Shown here one piece after another: positions 28,280 to 37,553 of a stretch of DNA of 64,000 nucleotides. A model generated the notes under the pieces. That model was not told the DNA's origin. It was given only the letters and a program-made list of their open reading frames with translations, and made no database searches. A program made the position numbers and the translations under genes. The stretch comes from an uncultured Prevotella sp. GTDB taxonomy: Bacteria; Bacteroidota; Bacteroidia; Bacteroidales; Bacteroidaceae. The first letter of the stretch is position 1; each line of letters begins with the position of its first letter. Location of the stretch: positions 62,001-126,000 of the forward strand of contig CAKPYB010000003.1 of the NCBI GenBank assembly GCA_934202525.1, in the 5' to 3' direction.

Positions 28280-29134
28280 TCACTTCCATGCCTTCTTCTG
28301 GTTCAGCTCTATCAGACGGTCGAATTCAAAGTCGGCTTTGATTTTATCCAATATTCTCTTTACAATGATATTCATCACGCTTCCTTTGCAGTAGTTGGCA
28401 GAGCACATAAAGTTTACTCGTCCCTCCTTGACAAGCTGGCAGGCAGTCTTCTGTTTATCCTCGTTATCATATACCGCAATCGAGTGGCCGCCATGTTCCT
28501 TTACCATCTTCATGCAAGGCACATCGGTTTCTCCATCTCCGAAGTATATCATTCGGGGGAAAGGGATAGGGCGCTTTTCGTCGGGGATATACTGGTTCAC
28601 TCTTCTGTTGTCGCTCACCTGTTTGATGCCCTTGTTGATTTTGAAGAGGAATTGCGTCTTGGTAGTATAGTCTACGGCTACGGCTGGCCAATAGGCGATT
28701 CCCTCCTTGTTGTAGAGAAAGGAGCAGGCGTAGATGTTCTCAAATTCCTGGGCGATAGGTGTGCCCTCTATCATCTCCTTCAGTCCCGAGGAGTTGATGT
28801 AGTGCTTTACGTCCAGTCCGATACTGTTGCCATATTCATTCACGAGCGAAAACCATTGTTTTACGCCGCGGAACAGTTCTACATCCTTGCCGAATTTCTG
28901 AAAAGATTCCCGGGTGAGCGAGATATTATTCTTCTTGGCTTCGTCGAGCATCAGATACATATAGGTCAAAATGCCATTGGCATCCTTACCCTCTGCAAAC
29001 TTTCTGTTTTTCTCCCAGAACTCGTCTTTTGTCTTGCCTGTAGCCTGTATGAATCCAAACTCCTGCATATTGCCAGGCGACAATGTGCCGTCGAAATCAT
29101 AAACCAGCGCTACCTGTGGTCTCTTCTTTGCCAT
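28280..29134 (-). CDS. HAD-superfamily phosphatase
   Basis: Cytoplasmic phosphohydrolase of the haloacid dehalogenase superfamily. The 284-aa protein has motif I Asp13-Phe-Asp15-Gly-Thr at the N-terminus, a helical cap region (about 25-120), the motif II Ser in the INSSG stretch, and motif III/IV YFGDGETDVPCM. These are arranged as in phosphoserine-phosphatase-like members. It may act on a small phosphorylated metabolite; the substrate is unknown. A minus-strand promoter (TTTG 29239-29242, TATATTTG 29211-29218) lies 77 bp upstream. Confidence 0.82.
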   Translation of the reverse strand: MAKKRPQVALVYDFDGTLSPGNMQEFGFIQATGKTKDEFWEKNRKFAEGKDANGILTYMYLMLDEAKKNNISLTRESFQKFGKDVELFRGVKQWFSLVNEYGNSIGLDVKHYINSSGLKEMIEGTPIAQEFENIYACSFLYNKEGIAYWPAVAVDYTTKTQFLFKINKGIKQVSDNRRVNQYIPDEKRPIPFPRMIYFGDGETDVPCMKMVKEHGGHSIAVYDNEDKQKTACQLVKEGRVNFMCSANYCKGSVMNIIVKRILDKIKADFEFDRLIELNQKKAWK

Positions 29135-29210
29135 ATCTCGTTCTCCTTTCTTTTATATTTACCCTAAACTGTCTATCTCTTTCGGGCGATGTTCTTTCTC
29201 CCTTAATTTG

Positions 29211-29242
29211 CAAATATACATAATTTTCAGCAAATTAGCAAA
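29211..29242 (-). promoter_or_regulatory. Promoter of the HAD gene
   Basis: On the minus strand TTTG (29239-29242), 20 bp, TATATTTG (29211-29218) match the Bacteroidota consensus. Confidence 0.6.
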
Positions 29243-29275
29243 CTATTGGGATATAAAAAATCATAATGAAACAAA

Positions 29276-29315
29276 AAAGGCGTACAAAACTCATTTCTGA
29301 GCATTGTACGCCTTT
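29276..29315. terminator. Terminator of dnaK
   Basis: A perfect 12-bp stem (29276-29287 with 29304-29315) has a 16-nt loop. On the minus strand it runs into TTTTTTG, matching the end of dnaK at 29335. Confidence 0.85.
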
Positions 29316-29334
29316 ATTATTATGTTTGCTTATA

Positions 29335-31239
29335 TTACTTAACCTCCTCGAAGTCAGCGTCCTGAACATCCTGAGCGCCATCGTTGCCGCCCTGTGCCTG
29401 CTGACCGCCCTGAGCACCCTGAGGACCTGCCTGCTGGCCGCCCTGATACATCTGCTGAGAAGCAGCCTGCATTACGGTGTTCAAGTTGTTCATAGCTGAA
29501 TCGATAGCTGCAACATCACCTGCCTTGTGAGCATCCTTCAACTGCTGCAAAGCCTGCTCGATACCTGGCTTCTTGTCAGCTGGAATCTTATCACCGTTAT
29601 CCTTCAGGAAGTTCTCGGTAGTGAAGATCATACTGTCAGCCTGGTTCATCTTGTCAATCTTCTCGCGCTCAGCCTTATCAGCAGCAGCGTTCTGCTCTGC
29701 CTCAGCCTTCATGCGGTTGATCTCGTCCTCGCTCAAGCCAGATGAAGCCTCGATGCGGATGCTCTGCTCCTTACCGGTAGCCTTATCCTTAGCTGATACG
29801 TTCAAGATACCGTTGGCATCGATATCGAAGGTAACCTCAATCTGAGGAACACCACGACGAGCTGGAGCGATACCTGTCAGGTTGAACTGACCGATGCTCT
29901 TGTTCTGAGCTGCCATTGGGCGCTCACCCTGCAATACGTGGATGGTAACCTCTGTCTGGTTATCAGCAGCTGTAGAGAATACCTCGCTCTTCTTGCAAGG
30001 GATAGTTGAGTTAGCGTCGATGAGCTTGGTCATTACACCACCCATGGTCTCGATACCGAGAGTCAATGGAGTAACGTCGAGCAATACGATGTCGCCAACA
30101 CCCTCTTCCTTGTTCAGGATGGCACCCTGGATAGCTGCACCTACTGCTACTACCTCATCTGGGTTAACGCCCTTAGAAGGCTCCTTGCCGAAGTAGTTCT
30201 TAACGAGTGTCTGAACGGCTGGGATACGGCTTGAACCACCAACCAAGATAACCTCGTCGATATCTGATGTAGAGAGCTTAGCGTCACGAACGGCATTCTG
30301 GCAAGGTACCAAGCAAGCCTGAATCAGGTTGTGAGCCAACTGCTCGAACTGTGCACGGGTCAAAGTCTTAACCAAGTGCTTTGGCATACCGTCAACGGCT
30401 GTGATGTAAGGCAAGTTGATTTCTGTAGATGTAGAGCTTGACAACTCAATCTTAGCCTTCTCAGCTGCCTCCTTCAAACGCTGCATAGCCATAGGATCCT
30501 TGCGGAGATCTACGCCTTCCTCAGCCTTGAAACCATCAGCCAACCAGTTGATGATTACCTGATCGAAGTCATCACCACCGAGGTGAGTATCACCATTGGT
30601 AGAAAGAACCTCGAATACGCCGCCACCGAACTCCAGGATAGAGATATCGAATGTACCACCACCAAGGTCGAATACGGCAATCTTCATATCCTTGTTAGCC
30701 TTGTCAACACCGTAAGCCAAAGCTGCGGCTGTAGGCTCATTTACGATACGCTGAACGTTCAAACCTGCAATCTGACCAGCCTCCTTAGTAGCCTGACGCT
30801 GTGAGTCTGAGAAGTAAGCAGGAACTGTGATTACAGCATCTGTAACCTCCTGTCCGAGATAATCCTCTGCGGTCTTCTTCATCTTCTGGAGAACCATTGC
30901 AGAAATCTCCTGTGGAGTATATTTACGACCCTCGATTTCAACACGTGGATAACCACCCTCGTTTACCACTGTGTAAGGCATTGCCTCAGCTTCCTTCTGG
31001 CTCTGAGCGTATGTCTCACCCATGAAACGCTTGATAGAATATACTGTGTTCTTAGGGTTTGTGATGGCCTGACGCTTAGCAGGATCACCTACCTTGCGGT
31101 CACCATCCTTAACGAAACCTACTACTGATGGAGTAGTACGCTTACCTTCACTGTTAGCGATTACAACTGGTTCGCTACCTTCGAAAACGGCAACACAACT
31201 GTTTGTGGTACCCAAGTCAATTCCAATTACTTTTCCCAT
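29335..31239 (-). CDS. dnaK: Molecular chaperone DnaK (Hsp70)
   Basis: ATP-dependent chaperone that binds unfolded proteins with DnaJ and GrpE. The 634-aa protein starts with the nucleotide-binding signature [14 protein letters not shown]. It has the phosphate-2 motif FDLGGGTFD, the linker [14 protein letters not shown], the substrate-binding domain and a Gly/Gln-rich C-terminal tail ending in the conserved EEVK. The length is normal. No dnaJ or grpE is adjacent. The upstream region holds two 8-bp direct repeats 21 bp apart, which may be a heat-shock control site. It is separated from recA by a terminator. Confidence 0.97.
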   Translation of the reverse strand: MGKVIGIDLGTTNSCVAVFEGSEPVVIANSEGKRTTPSVVGFVKDGDRKVGDPAKRQAITNPKNTVYSIKRFMGETYAQSQKEAEAMPYTVVNEGGYPRVEIEGRKYTPQEISAMVLQKMKKTAEDYLGQEVTDAVITVPAYFSDSQRQATKEAGQIAGLNVQRIVNEPTAAALAYGVDKANKDMKIAVFDLGGGTFDISILEFGGGVFEVLSTNGDTHLGGDDFDQVIINWLADGFKAEEGVDLRKDPMAMQRLKEAAEKAKIELSSSTSTEINLPYITAVDGMPKHLVKTLTRAQFEQLAHNLIQACLVPCQNAVRDAKLSTSDIDEVILVGGSSRIPAVQTLVKNYFGKEPSKGVNPDEVVAVGAAIQGAILNKEEGVGDIVLLDVTPLTLGIETMGGVMTKLIDANSTIPCKKSEVFSTAADNQTEVTIHVLQGERPMAAQNKSIGQFNLTGIAPARRGVPQIEVTFDIDANGILNVSAKDKATGKEQSIRIEASSGLSEDEINRMKAEAEQNAAADKAEREKIDKMNQADSMIFTTENFLKDNGDKIPADKKPGIEQALQQLKDAHKAGDVAAIDSAMNNLNTVMQAASQQMYQGGQQAGPQGAQGGQQAQGGNDGAQDVQDADFEEVK

Positions 31240-31443
31240 AATTATATCTTTTTTTATTTTTATCGTTATTAATATGTTATTTATCTCATGAACTTGCTGG
31301 CTAATGGAAGTCTGCCGAAGATATGCATCTGTCGGGAACCTCTATATTCTGCGTTCACGCTTTCCGTCATAACAAAGCATGTGCCAAGGGATTGTAAAAT
31401 TTAAAGTGGCTGACAAGGTGTCAGATAATGCTGACAAAATAAA
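31240..31443 (-). promoter_or_regulatory. dnaK upstream region with helically phased repeats
   Basis: The 8-mer TTGTCAGC (minus strand) occurs at 31430-31437 and 31409-31416, exactly 21 bp apart, with an inverted partial copy (CTGACA) between. No CIRCE element (TTAGCACTC-N9-GAGTGCTAA) is present. No fully convincing TAnnTTTG box is seen, which may mean an alternative promoter type. Confidence 0.4.
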
Positions 31444-31498
31444 AGGAATCAAGATATGGGAGGCGATAAAATGTCGCATTCTCCCTATCTTGATTCCT
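31444..31498 (-). terminator. Terminator of recA
   Basis: A perfect 13-bp outer stem (31444-31456 with 31486-31498), extended inward by GGGA/TCCC, leads into CCTTTTATTTT on the minus strand, 73 bp after the recA stop. Confidence 0.8.
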
Positions 31499-31570
31499 GT
31501 AATATGATTGAGAAATCTTTCTTTTCAGATAAAGCTCCTATATATAATAAGGTGTAAACCTTATCCCGCT

Positions 31571-32602
31571 TTATTTCTGTTCCTTAGCAGCAAGTGCTTC
31601 GCGAACCTTAGCCTCCAGTTCATCGAGAAGTTCAGGGTTATCCTTGAGCAATGCCTTGCAGGCATCGGCACCCTGTCCGAGTTTAGAACCGCCATAGCTA
31701 TACCAGCTGCCGCTCTTTTCGATGATGTCGTTAGCTACAGCCAGACCGAATACCTCGCCGGCACGGCTGATGCCTTCGCCAAACATGATGTCGAACTCTG
31801 CCTTGCGGAAAGGAGGAGCTACCTTGTTCTTTACTACCTTTACGCGAACCAGATTACCTACTACCTCATCGCCATCCTTGATGGCTGTTGCCTTGCGGAT
31901 ATCCAAGCGCACTGATGCATAGAACTTCAGAGCATTACCGCCGGTGGTTGTCTCTGGGTTACCGAACATTACACCAATCTTCTCGCGCAACTGGTTGATG
32001 AAGATGCAGGTAGTGTTGGTCTTGCTGATGGTAGAAGTGAGCTTGCGGAGAGCCTGACTCATCAATCGAGCCTGAAGACCTACCACATTGTCACCCATAT
32101 CGCCTTCGATTTCCTTCTTAGGAGTCAAGGCTGCTACAGAGTCAACAACTACGATGTCTACAGCAGCAGAACTGATCAGTTGGTCTGCAATCTGCAACGC
32201 CTGCTCACCATTATCTGGTTGTGAAATCCACAAGTTATCAACATCAACGCCCAGTTTAGCCGCATAGAAACGGTCGAAAGCGTGCTCGGCATCAATGAAA
32301 GCAGCGATACCGCCAGCCTTCTGAGCCTCTGCGATGGCATGGATAGCCAATGTTGTCTTACCAGAAGATTCCGGACCGTAAATCTCGATGATGCGTCCCT
32401 TAGGATAACCGCCTACGCCCAGTGCATTGTCGAGAGCGATGCTACCTGTAGGGATAACTTCGATATTCTCAACGTGCTCATCGCCGAGTTTCATGATAGA
32501 GCCCTTACCGAAGTCTTTTTCTATCTTTGCCATGGCTGCCTGAAGGGCTTTCAGTTTGCCTTCATTGGGATTCAATTTTCCCTCTTGCATTTCTTTTGCC
32601 AT
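31571..32602 (-). CDS. recA: Recombinase RecA
   Basis: Strand-exchange ATPase and SOS co-protease. The 343-aa protein carries the Walker A motif GPESSGKT (76-83), the Walker B region [12 protein letters not shown], loop L2 and the MAW motif with the typical [21 protein letters not shown] stretch split by its conserved residues. The start is in a 21-bp gap after the saccharopine-dehydrogenase-like gene, so recA probably lies at the end of a three-gene run. No LexA-type SOS box was recognised upstream. The annotation is unambiguous. Confidence 0.98.
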   Translation of the reverse strand: MAKEMQEGKLNPNEGKLKALQAAMAKIEKDFGKGSIMKLGDEHVENIEVIPTGSIALDNALGVGGYPKGRIIEIYGPESSGKTTLAIHAIAEAQKAGGIAAFIDAEHAFDRFYAAKLGVDVDNLWISQPDNGEQALQIADQLISSAAVDIVVVDSVAALTPKKEIEGDMGDNVVGLQARLMSQALRKLTSTISKTNTTCIFINQLREKIGVMFGNPETTTGGNALKFYASVRLDIRKATAIKDGDEVVGNLVRVKVVKNKVAPPFRKAEFDIMFGEGISRAGEVFGLAVANDIIEKSGSWYSYGGSKLGQGADACKALLKDNPELLDELEAKVREALAAKEQK

Positions 32603-32623
32603 ATTCTTATTTTAATTTAAAGT

Positions 32624-33865
32624 TTAGTCGATTTCCAAATCGCCATCAAACACCTCGTGCCATGGCAATCCCTGCTTGTTCAACTGCTCCATGAATGGAT
32701 CTGGGTCGAACTCCTCTACGTTCCATACGCCTGGTTTCTTCCAGATGCCCTTGAGGAACATCATGGCACCAATCATGGCTGGTACACCGGTGGTGTAGCT
32801 TACGCCCTGCATACCGGTTTCGTTGTAAGCTTCCTGGTGCTTGCAGTTGTTGTATACGTAGTAGGTACGCTCCTTGCCATCCTTCTTACCACGGATACGG
32901 CAACCGATAGATGTCTCGCCATCGTAGTTCTCACCGAGATCCTGTGGGTTAGGCAATACGGCCTTGAGGAACTGCAATGGAACAATCTTCACCTTGGCTG
33001 TCTTGCCGGAACCATCTGCCAATGGAGCCGCGTACTCGATTTCATCGATGCGGCTCATTCCGAGGTTCTGGATGCAGTCGAGGTAGGTGAGATACTGCTG
33101 ACCGAAGGTCATCCAGAAACGTGCCTCCTTGATGGTAGGGTAGTTCTTCACCAGACTCTCCAACTCCTCGTGGTGCATCAGATAGCTCTCGCGAGGGCCG
33201 ATGTTAGGGTAGGTGAGAGGCTTGTGGATAGACAATGGGTCGGTTTCAATCCATTCGCCATCCTTATACCAGAGTCCCTTCTGGGTAATCTCGCGGATAT
33301 TGATTTCTGGGTTGAAGTTGGTTGCGAAAGCCTTGTGATGGTTTCCGGCGTTGCAATCCACGATGTCGAGCACCTCAATCTCATCGAAGTGATGCTTGGC
33401 TGCATAAGCGGTAAAGATGCCTGATACGCCTGGGTCGAAACCGCAACCGAGGATAGCGCAGAGACCTGCTTGCTCAAACTTATCCTTGTATGCCCACTGC
33501 CATGAATATTCGAAGTGAGCCTCGTCCTTAGGCTCATAGTTGGCGGTATCCATGTAGTTGCAACCGCAAGCCAGACAGGCATCCATGATGGTGAGGTCCT
33601 GGTAAGGCAAAGCGAGGTTGATGACAAGTTCAGGCTTGTAGCTATTGAAGAGAGCCTTCAACTGCTCAACGTCGTCGGCATCCACCTCAGCTGTCTGAAT
33701 ATCCATCTTGTAGCCCTTGGCGTGGATATCCTTAACCAGCTTGTCGCATTTTTCCTTGCGACGGCTAGCAATCATAAACTCGGTGAAAACGTCCTGGTTC
33801 TGGACGATTTTGAAGGCAGCCACGGTAGCCACGCCACCTGCGCCAATCATAAGTACTCTACTCAT
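32624..33865 (-). CDS. Saccharopine dehydrogenase family, likely carboxynorspermidine synthase
   Basis: NAD(P)-dependent oxidoreductase. In this length class the closest known role is condensing aspartate semialdehyde with a diamine to carboxy(nor)spermidine in polyamine synthesis. The 413-aa protein has the Rossmann start GAGGVATVAAF at residues 8-18, the conserved LGCGFDPGVSGIF segment (about 145-157) and a GMQGVSYTTGVPAM segment near residue 355. It lies 30 bp after the DUF6621-like gene and 21 bp before recA. No decarboxylase partner (nspC) is in the window. Bona fide saccharopine dehydrogenase is the main alternative. Confidence 0.85.
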   Translation of the reverse strand: MSRVLMIGAGGVATVAAFKIVQNQDVFTEFMIASRRKEKCDKLVKDIHAKGYKMDIQTAEVDADDVEQLKALFNSYKPELVINLALPYQDLTIMDACLACGCNYMDTANYEPKDEAHFEYSWQWAYKDKFEQAGLCAILGCGFDPGVSGIFTAYAAKHHFDEIEVLDIVDCNAGNHHKAFATNFNPEINIREITQKGLWYKDGEWIETDPLSIHKPLTYPNIGPRESYLMHHEELESLVKNYPTIKEARFWMTFGQQYLTYLDCIQNLGMSRIDEIEYAAPLADGSGKTAKVKIVPLQFLKAVLPNPQDLGENYDGETSIGCRIRGKKDGKERTYYVYNNCKHQEAYNETGMQGVSYTTGVPAMIGAMMFLKGIWKKPGVWNVEEFDPDPFMEQLNKQGLPWHEVFDGDLEID

Positions 33866-33895
33866 TTTTTATCTTTAATGTTAAGTGTTTAATGT

Positions 33896-34504
33896 TTACT
33901 TTATCTCATTTGCCGAGATTCCGAGGGCGTTCATCAGTGAGTAACCAAGAATCTCCTGTCTGAAGTTGCCGCCTGGCATGGGCTGCATGGCAAAGAGGGT
34001 GATGCGCTTGTCATCGTCATCTACCTTGTGAAGTATCTCGCGGAGTCGGTCGTAAGCATCTCCATCCTCAGAATTTGGGATTACCATCACTCGCTTCACT
34101 TCCTTGGCGTTGCATACGGTGCGTGCCACATCTACGAGGAAGTCATCCTTGCCTACCATCTTCTCCTCTGTAGGATAAGAAGAGATGATGAACTCTCCGA
34201 GCTTATCATCCTTGAAAGCCTGAGCGTTCAGATCCTTCTCATAGTTGGCAGGGCGGAAGTTTTTCATCGCCATCGACTGTTTGTCGTGGATAAGCACAAC
34301 CTGTGTTTCGTGTTCGCCCTCTCTCAGACCTCCGTCAAGGGCAATGCAGACTGCCCATTGTGCCATATCGGCAGGTTGGATGCGACGGTTGATCATACGT
34401 TCGAAGTTGACTATCAGGTCGAAAGCCACTCGGTCGATATAGTCGGCGTCAGCGATAATTACATTCTCGCTCCATTTTATATTGTTTGTATCTAATGAAT
34501 TCAT
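33896..34504 (-). CDS. DUF6621-like conserved protein
   Basis: Cytoplasmic protein of unknown function, 202 aa from ATG 34504. An in-frame ATG at 34531 would add nine hydrophobic residues (MLVCLIFAP) that do not fit the family start, which normally begins near NIKWSENVI. The remainder is an alpha/beta protein with the stretches VAFDLIVNFERM and MAQWAVCIALDGG and a C-terminal segment MQPMPGGNFRQEILGYSLMNAL. This resembles a conserved Bacteroidales family usually annotated DUF6621; I recognise it only by sequence memory. A minus-strand TAAATTTG box is at 34574-34581. It heads the run to the saccharopine-dehydrogenase-like gene and recA. Confidence 0.7.
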   Translation of the reverse strand: MNSLDTNNIKWSENVIIADADYIDRVAFDLIVNFERMINRRIQPADMAQWAVCIALDGGLREGEHETQVVLIHDKQSMAMKNFRPANYEKDLNAQAFKDDKLGEFIISSYPTEEKMVGKDDFLVDVARTVCNAKEVKRVMVIPNSEDGDAYDRLREILHKVDDDDKRITLFAMQPMPGGNFRQEILGYSLMNALGISANEIK

Positions 34505-34630
34505 TGGTGCAAAAATTAGGCAAACGAGCATGATGAAAGCTTGCTTTCAAATTGTCGAATGCAGATTATTTCTGCAAATTTACGAATAAATTTCGTAATT
34601 AAGGCATTTTGAAAATATAAAATAATAAAA

Positions 34631-34675
34631 AAGATAGTATTTTCATCATTTCTTCATCTGATGGAATACTATCTT
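34631..34675 (-). terminator. Terminator of the fluoride channel gene
   Basis: A perfect 11-bp stem (34631-34641 with 34665-34675), extended by a few internal pairs, is followed on the minus strand by TTTTTTATTATTTT. Confidence 0.82.
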
Positions 34676-34727
34676 CTGTATTTTATGCGATAATCCGGGG
34701 CTTCTTCCTCCTATCCTCCGAAATTTC

Positions 34728-35108
34728 TCATGCAATCATTTTCGCCAGATAGTGTCCGGCGAGAACGGCGATAAGTCCCAGTGCCAGACTTCCGAAGAGA
34801 TAGAGCATCATATAGAGATAATTCTCTTCCTTCATCAGTCCTGCCCCCTCGTTCATAAAGGTAGAGAAGGTTGTGAATCCTCCGCAGAATCCCGTGGTAA
34901 GCAGCAGTTTGGCAGATGGCGACATCCATCCCCCTTCCCGCCAGTTCAATCCCGAGAGGAACCCGATGATGAGGCATCCCAACACATTCACCGCCATCGT
35001 TCCGAAAGGAAAGGCAATCACCGTGCAGGATAGCACCAACTTTGAAATCCAATATCTCATGCCGCCCCCGAAGAAGCTGCCGATGCTTACTATTAATACT
35101 TCTTTCAT
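34728..35108 (-). CDS. crcB: Fluoride exporter CrcB/FluC
   Basis: Small inner-membrane channel that exports fluoride as an antiparallel dimer. The 126-aa protein has four transmembrane helices, the N-terminal GGGMRYW motif, the conserved FPFGTMAVNVLGC segment, and the pore stretch GFCGGFTTFSTF with the phenylalanine-box residues. There is a good Shine-Dalgarno-like AAGGAG just before the ATG. Only one crcB copy is present and no fluoride riboswitch was recognised upstream. Confidence 0.93.
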   Translation of the reverse strand: MKEVLIVSIGSFFGGGMRYWISKLVLSCTVIAFPFGTMAVNVLGCLIIGFLSGLNWREGGWMSPSAKLLLTTGFCGGFTTFSTFMNEGAGLMKEENYLYMMLYLFGSLALGLIAVLAGHYLAKMIA

Positions 35109-35165
35109 CTCCTTATATAATTATAATATATGAACTGATTTAATAAAATGCTATCGGGGAGAGAT

Positions 35166-36353
35166 TCAGTTCTCTCCCCAATCATCAATTGTTCTTGTTT
35201 TTAATGCTGCCAGCAAGCTGACGAATCCCCTTTTTGCTTCATCGTTCGGAAAATCCAATAAATATGAATTTGTATTTTTTGCCCATTCTTTAATGGTCAA
35301 GTATCCGTTTTGGAATATTATAGATAAAGGGCAATCGATGGATAAGTCTTCAAAACAATTGGTAGGATAATATTTCCCCACCAGTTCGTTGATGTTTTCA
35401 TCGCTATGAGCTAGCAGGCGAACCAGATAGGTGGGTGAACCCGTTTTGAACCAATAGTCGTCGATGAGCATTTCCTTGAAGGCACGCAAGATGCTGAAAG
35501 GATTATATACGCCTCGCATCCTGCGACTGAAATGGTAGCCGTCAAACTGGCGTTTCAGTTTTATCAGTATTTCTTCCTTTGAAACATCATATTCTTCGGC
35601 CATTTCTACGATTTGCTGTGCAAAGGTAGCGCGCAACTCGTCTTCTGTGATGCCGAGAAGCGTATCGAAGTGGGCAGAAAGACTGATGTCTTCGGGTTGG
35701 TTGAATCCGCTGAATACACTTACTTGCGAAAATTTGGTAACTCCTGTGAGCAGAACGAATTGCAGGTCTTTATCGGCAGCCTTGAATACACTGTAGAAGC
35801 CTTTCAGAATTTCCCGATGCCTATCTTCCAATAGCCGCTCGTTGCCATCTGCATCGATTGTTTTCAGTGTAGAATCCAATACGTCTAGCAGAGGCTTGTC
35901 GTATTCATCAATAAGGACAACGGCGCGAAGTCCTGTTTTTTCGTGGGCATTTCTCAGAACGCCAATGAATCTGTCGCCGAGGGTAGAAGCAAAAGGGGCT
36001 TTGCCGTAGATGGCTTCCTGCGATTCTACGAAATCAATCAGCGTCTTTTCCAACTGGCCTGCTTGCGTAAAGTCCTTGCCGTTGAAATCAAGGTGGAATA
36101 CCGCATATTGTTTCCAGTCGGTTTCCAGATTATCAATGGCTAGGCCCTTGAACAGTTCTTTTCTTCCTTGGAAATAGCATTCAAGTGTAGAAACGAGGAG
36201 TGACTTTCCAAATCGTCTGGGACGACTCAGAAAGTAAATCTTGCCATTTTCTACCATATCATAAATCATCTGAGTCTTATCTATATAAAGATATCCTTCT
36301 GTGATGATTTTCTCAAAGCTCTGTATGCCTATCGGATATTTTATATTGTTCAT
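35166..36353 (-). CDS. AAA-ATPase-like protein lacking its PD-(D/E)XK nuclease domain
   Basis: Member of the large Bacteroidota family that pairs an AAA-ATPase-like domain (PF09820 type) with a C-terminal PD-(D/E)XK nuclease; function is not firmly known. From ATG 36353 the product is 395 aa. Visible are YPIGIQSFEKI, the Walker A-like SRPRRFGKSLL and Walker B-like VVLIDEYDKPLLD. Full-length relatives are about 510-530 aa. Here the frame ends at the FPNDEAKRGF motif, just where the nuclease domain should begin, with an odd tail KTRTIDDWGEN that overlaps a hairpin. The start is fixed by an exact promoter (36375-36405) that excludes the upstream ATG. Confidence 0.78.
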   Translation of the reverse strand: MNNIKYPIGIQSFEKIITEGYLYIDKTQMIYDMVENGKIYFLSRPRRFGKSLLVSTLECYFQGRKELFKGLAIDNLETDWKQYAVFHLDFNGKDFTQAGQLEKTLIDFVESQEAIYGKAPFASTLGDRFIGVLRNAHEKTGLRAVVLIDEYDKPLLDVLDSTLKTIDADGNERLLEDRHREILKGFYSVFKAADKDLQFVLLTGVTKFSQVSVFSGFNQPEDISLSAHFDTLLGITEDELRATFAQQIVEMAEEYDVSKEEILIKLKRQFDGYHFSRRMRGVYNPFSILRAFKEMLIDDYWFKTGSPTYLVRLLAHSDENINELVGKYYPTNCFEDLSIDCPLSIIFQNGYLTIKEWAKNTNSYLLDFPNDEAKRGFVSLLAALKTRTIDDWGEN

Positions 36354-36374
36354 ACGCTTGTTCCTTATTTTCTG

Positions 36375-36405
36375 CAAAATTACAAAAAATAACGATACAA
36401 GCAAA
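36375..36405 (-). promoter_or_regulatory. Promoter of the AAA-ATPase-like gene
   Basis: Minus strand TTTG (36402-36405), exactly 19 bp, TAATTTTG (36375-36382). Transcription would begin near 36368, so translation must start at 36353. Confidence 0.75.
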
Positions 36406-36532
36406 TTTTTTTCTGCCTTTTCTTAATTTTCCCCTCTAATCTTTCTTTTAAGGGATAAATAGGAGCAGGGAATAGTTCTTCTTGCTTATAAAATTATGTT
36501 GAACAATTTAAAATAAATAGGAGAAACAAGTT

Positions 36533-37156
36533 ATGAAACGAGTATTCAATCTTTTGGTAGTGGATGAGAGTGGCAGCATGAGTATTATCGAGCACCAGGC
36601 ACTGGTGGGCATCAACGAGACCCTGACCACGATTCAGAAAATGCAGAAGACGCATAAGGACATGGAACAGCGGGTTACGCTCATCACCTTCGACAGCACT
36701 CACAAGAAACTGTTCTATGATAATGTGTCTGCTCATCATGCTAAGCCTTTGAAGTCAAGGGATTACAATCCATGTGGCGGCACCCCTCTTTATGATGCCA
36801 TCGGTATGGGCATCGCCAAGATTAACGCCCTGACCACCGAGGATGACAGCGTATTGGTAACTATCATTACGGATGGTGAGGAGAACTGCAGCGAGGAGTA
36901 TGATTTGAAGATGATCAAGAACCTCATTGAGAAGTTGAAGAAGCAGAACTGGACCTTTACCTTCATCGGTACCGATGATCTTGATGTAGAGAATATAGCT
37001 CTGGATATGGGCATCGACAACCATCTGCAGTTCTCAGAAGATGAGGCTGGCACCAAGGCGATGTTTGCCAGAGAAAACAGAGCCCGAGAGCGCTACAACA
37101 AGTGCCGTGCAATGGGTTGCGTGATGGAAGTGGGTAGTTATTTTGAGGAGAAATAA
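36533..37156 (+). CDS. Von Willebrand factor A domain protein
   Basis: Cytoplasmic single-domain VWA protein, 207 aa. It keeps a full metal-ion-dependent adhesion site: DESGS at 11-15 (Asp11, Ser13, Ser15), Thr84 in CGGTPLYD and Asp114 in IITDGEEN. Such stand-alone VWA proteins usually hold protein partners through a divalent cation; tellurium-resistance and MoxR-linked examples exist, but no such partner is nearby. A ribosome site (AGGAG) precedes the ATG. The role here is unknown. Confidence 0.82.
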   Translation: MKRVFNLLVVDESGSMSIIEHQALVGINETLTTIQKMQKTHKDMEQRVTLITFDSTHKKLFYDNVSAHHAKPLKSRDYNPCGGTPLYDAIGMGIAKINALTTEDDSVLVTIITDGEENCSEEYDLKMIKNLIEKLKKQNWTFTFIGTDDLDVENIALDMGIDNHLQFSEDEAGTKAMFARENRARERYNKCRAMGCVMEVGSYFEEK

Positions 37157-37222
37157 TGGATAAAAAGAAGAAGTTGACGAAAAAAAGTGAATGGTAAATG
37201 CTGATTATTCAGAAAGTTTTTG

Positions 37223-37553
37223 TACTTTTGCAATCGGAATGATTTCTCACAAGAGATTGACTTCTATTTTTTTTGATGGTTAAATTAGCGTTTGCTATTC
37301 GGTCATGCACATTGGAACGTAGGAAACTTCAATAAAAAGCAGGAATACCGACAGATAGTAAGCGTCCGCTATAGCGTGGGCGTTACTTGTCGTTTTCCTC
37401 AGCTTTTCCTACGGCTGCAATGTGGACAAGTTTCGTCCACGTGTTTTGTATCCGTAGGTGATGTAGAGAACGATGGCTTCGCAATTATAATCTATCGGAT
37501 TCACTAATTTAATAACATTAAAAGCTTAGCTATCGGCATAACGGGCATAACTT
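37223..37553 (+). promoter_or_regulatory. Promoter and long structured leader of the lipocalin-like lipoprotein gene
   Basis: A TACTTTTG box at 37223-37230 would start a leader of about 315 nt before the ATG at 37554. The leader contains the nested hairpin at 37308-37424 and an overlapping alternative hairpin. A -33 element is not obvious. Confidence 0.45.
37308..37440 (+). ncRNA. Candidate structured RNA element (nested hairpin)
   Basis: Successive paired segments nest perfectly: CACATTG 37308-37314 with 37418-37424; CGTAGGAAA 37318-37326 with 37405-37413; AGGAA 37341-37345 with 37395-37399; CGACA 37349-37353 with 37388-37392; AGTAA 37357-37361 with 37383-37387; and an inner 6-bp stem closing on a TATAGC loop. 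A further hairpin GTGGAC/GTCCAC (37422-37427 with 37435-37440) overlaps the outermost stem, so the two cannot form together. It could be a riboswitch-like leader or a palindromic mobile repeat. Confidence 0.55.

Noticed and set aside
31240..31443. CIRCE element before dnaK
   Set aside because: No TTAGCACTC-N9-GAGTGCTAA inverted repeat is present.
35109..35165. Fluoride riboswitch before crcB
   Set aside because: The 57-bp gap is short, AT-rich and shows none of the conserved motif.
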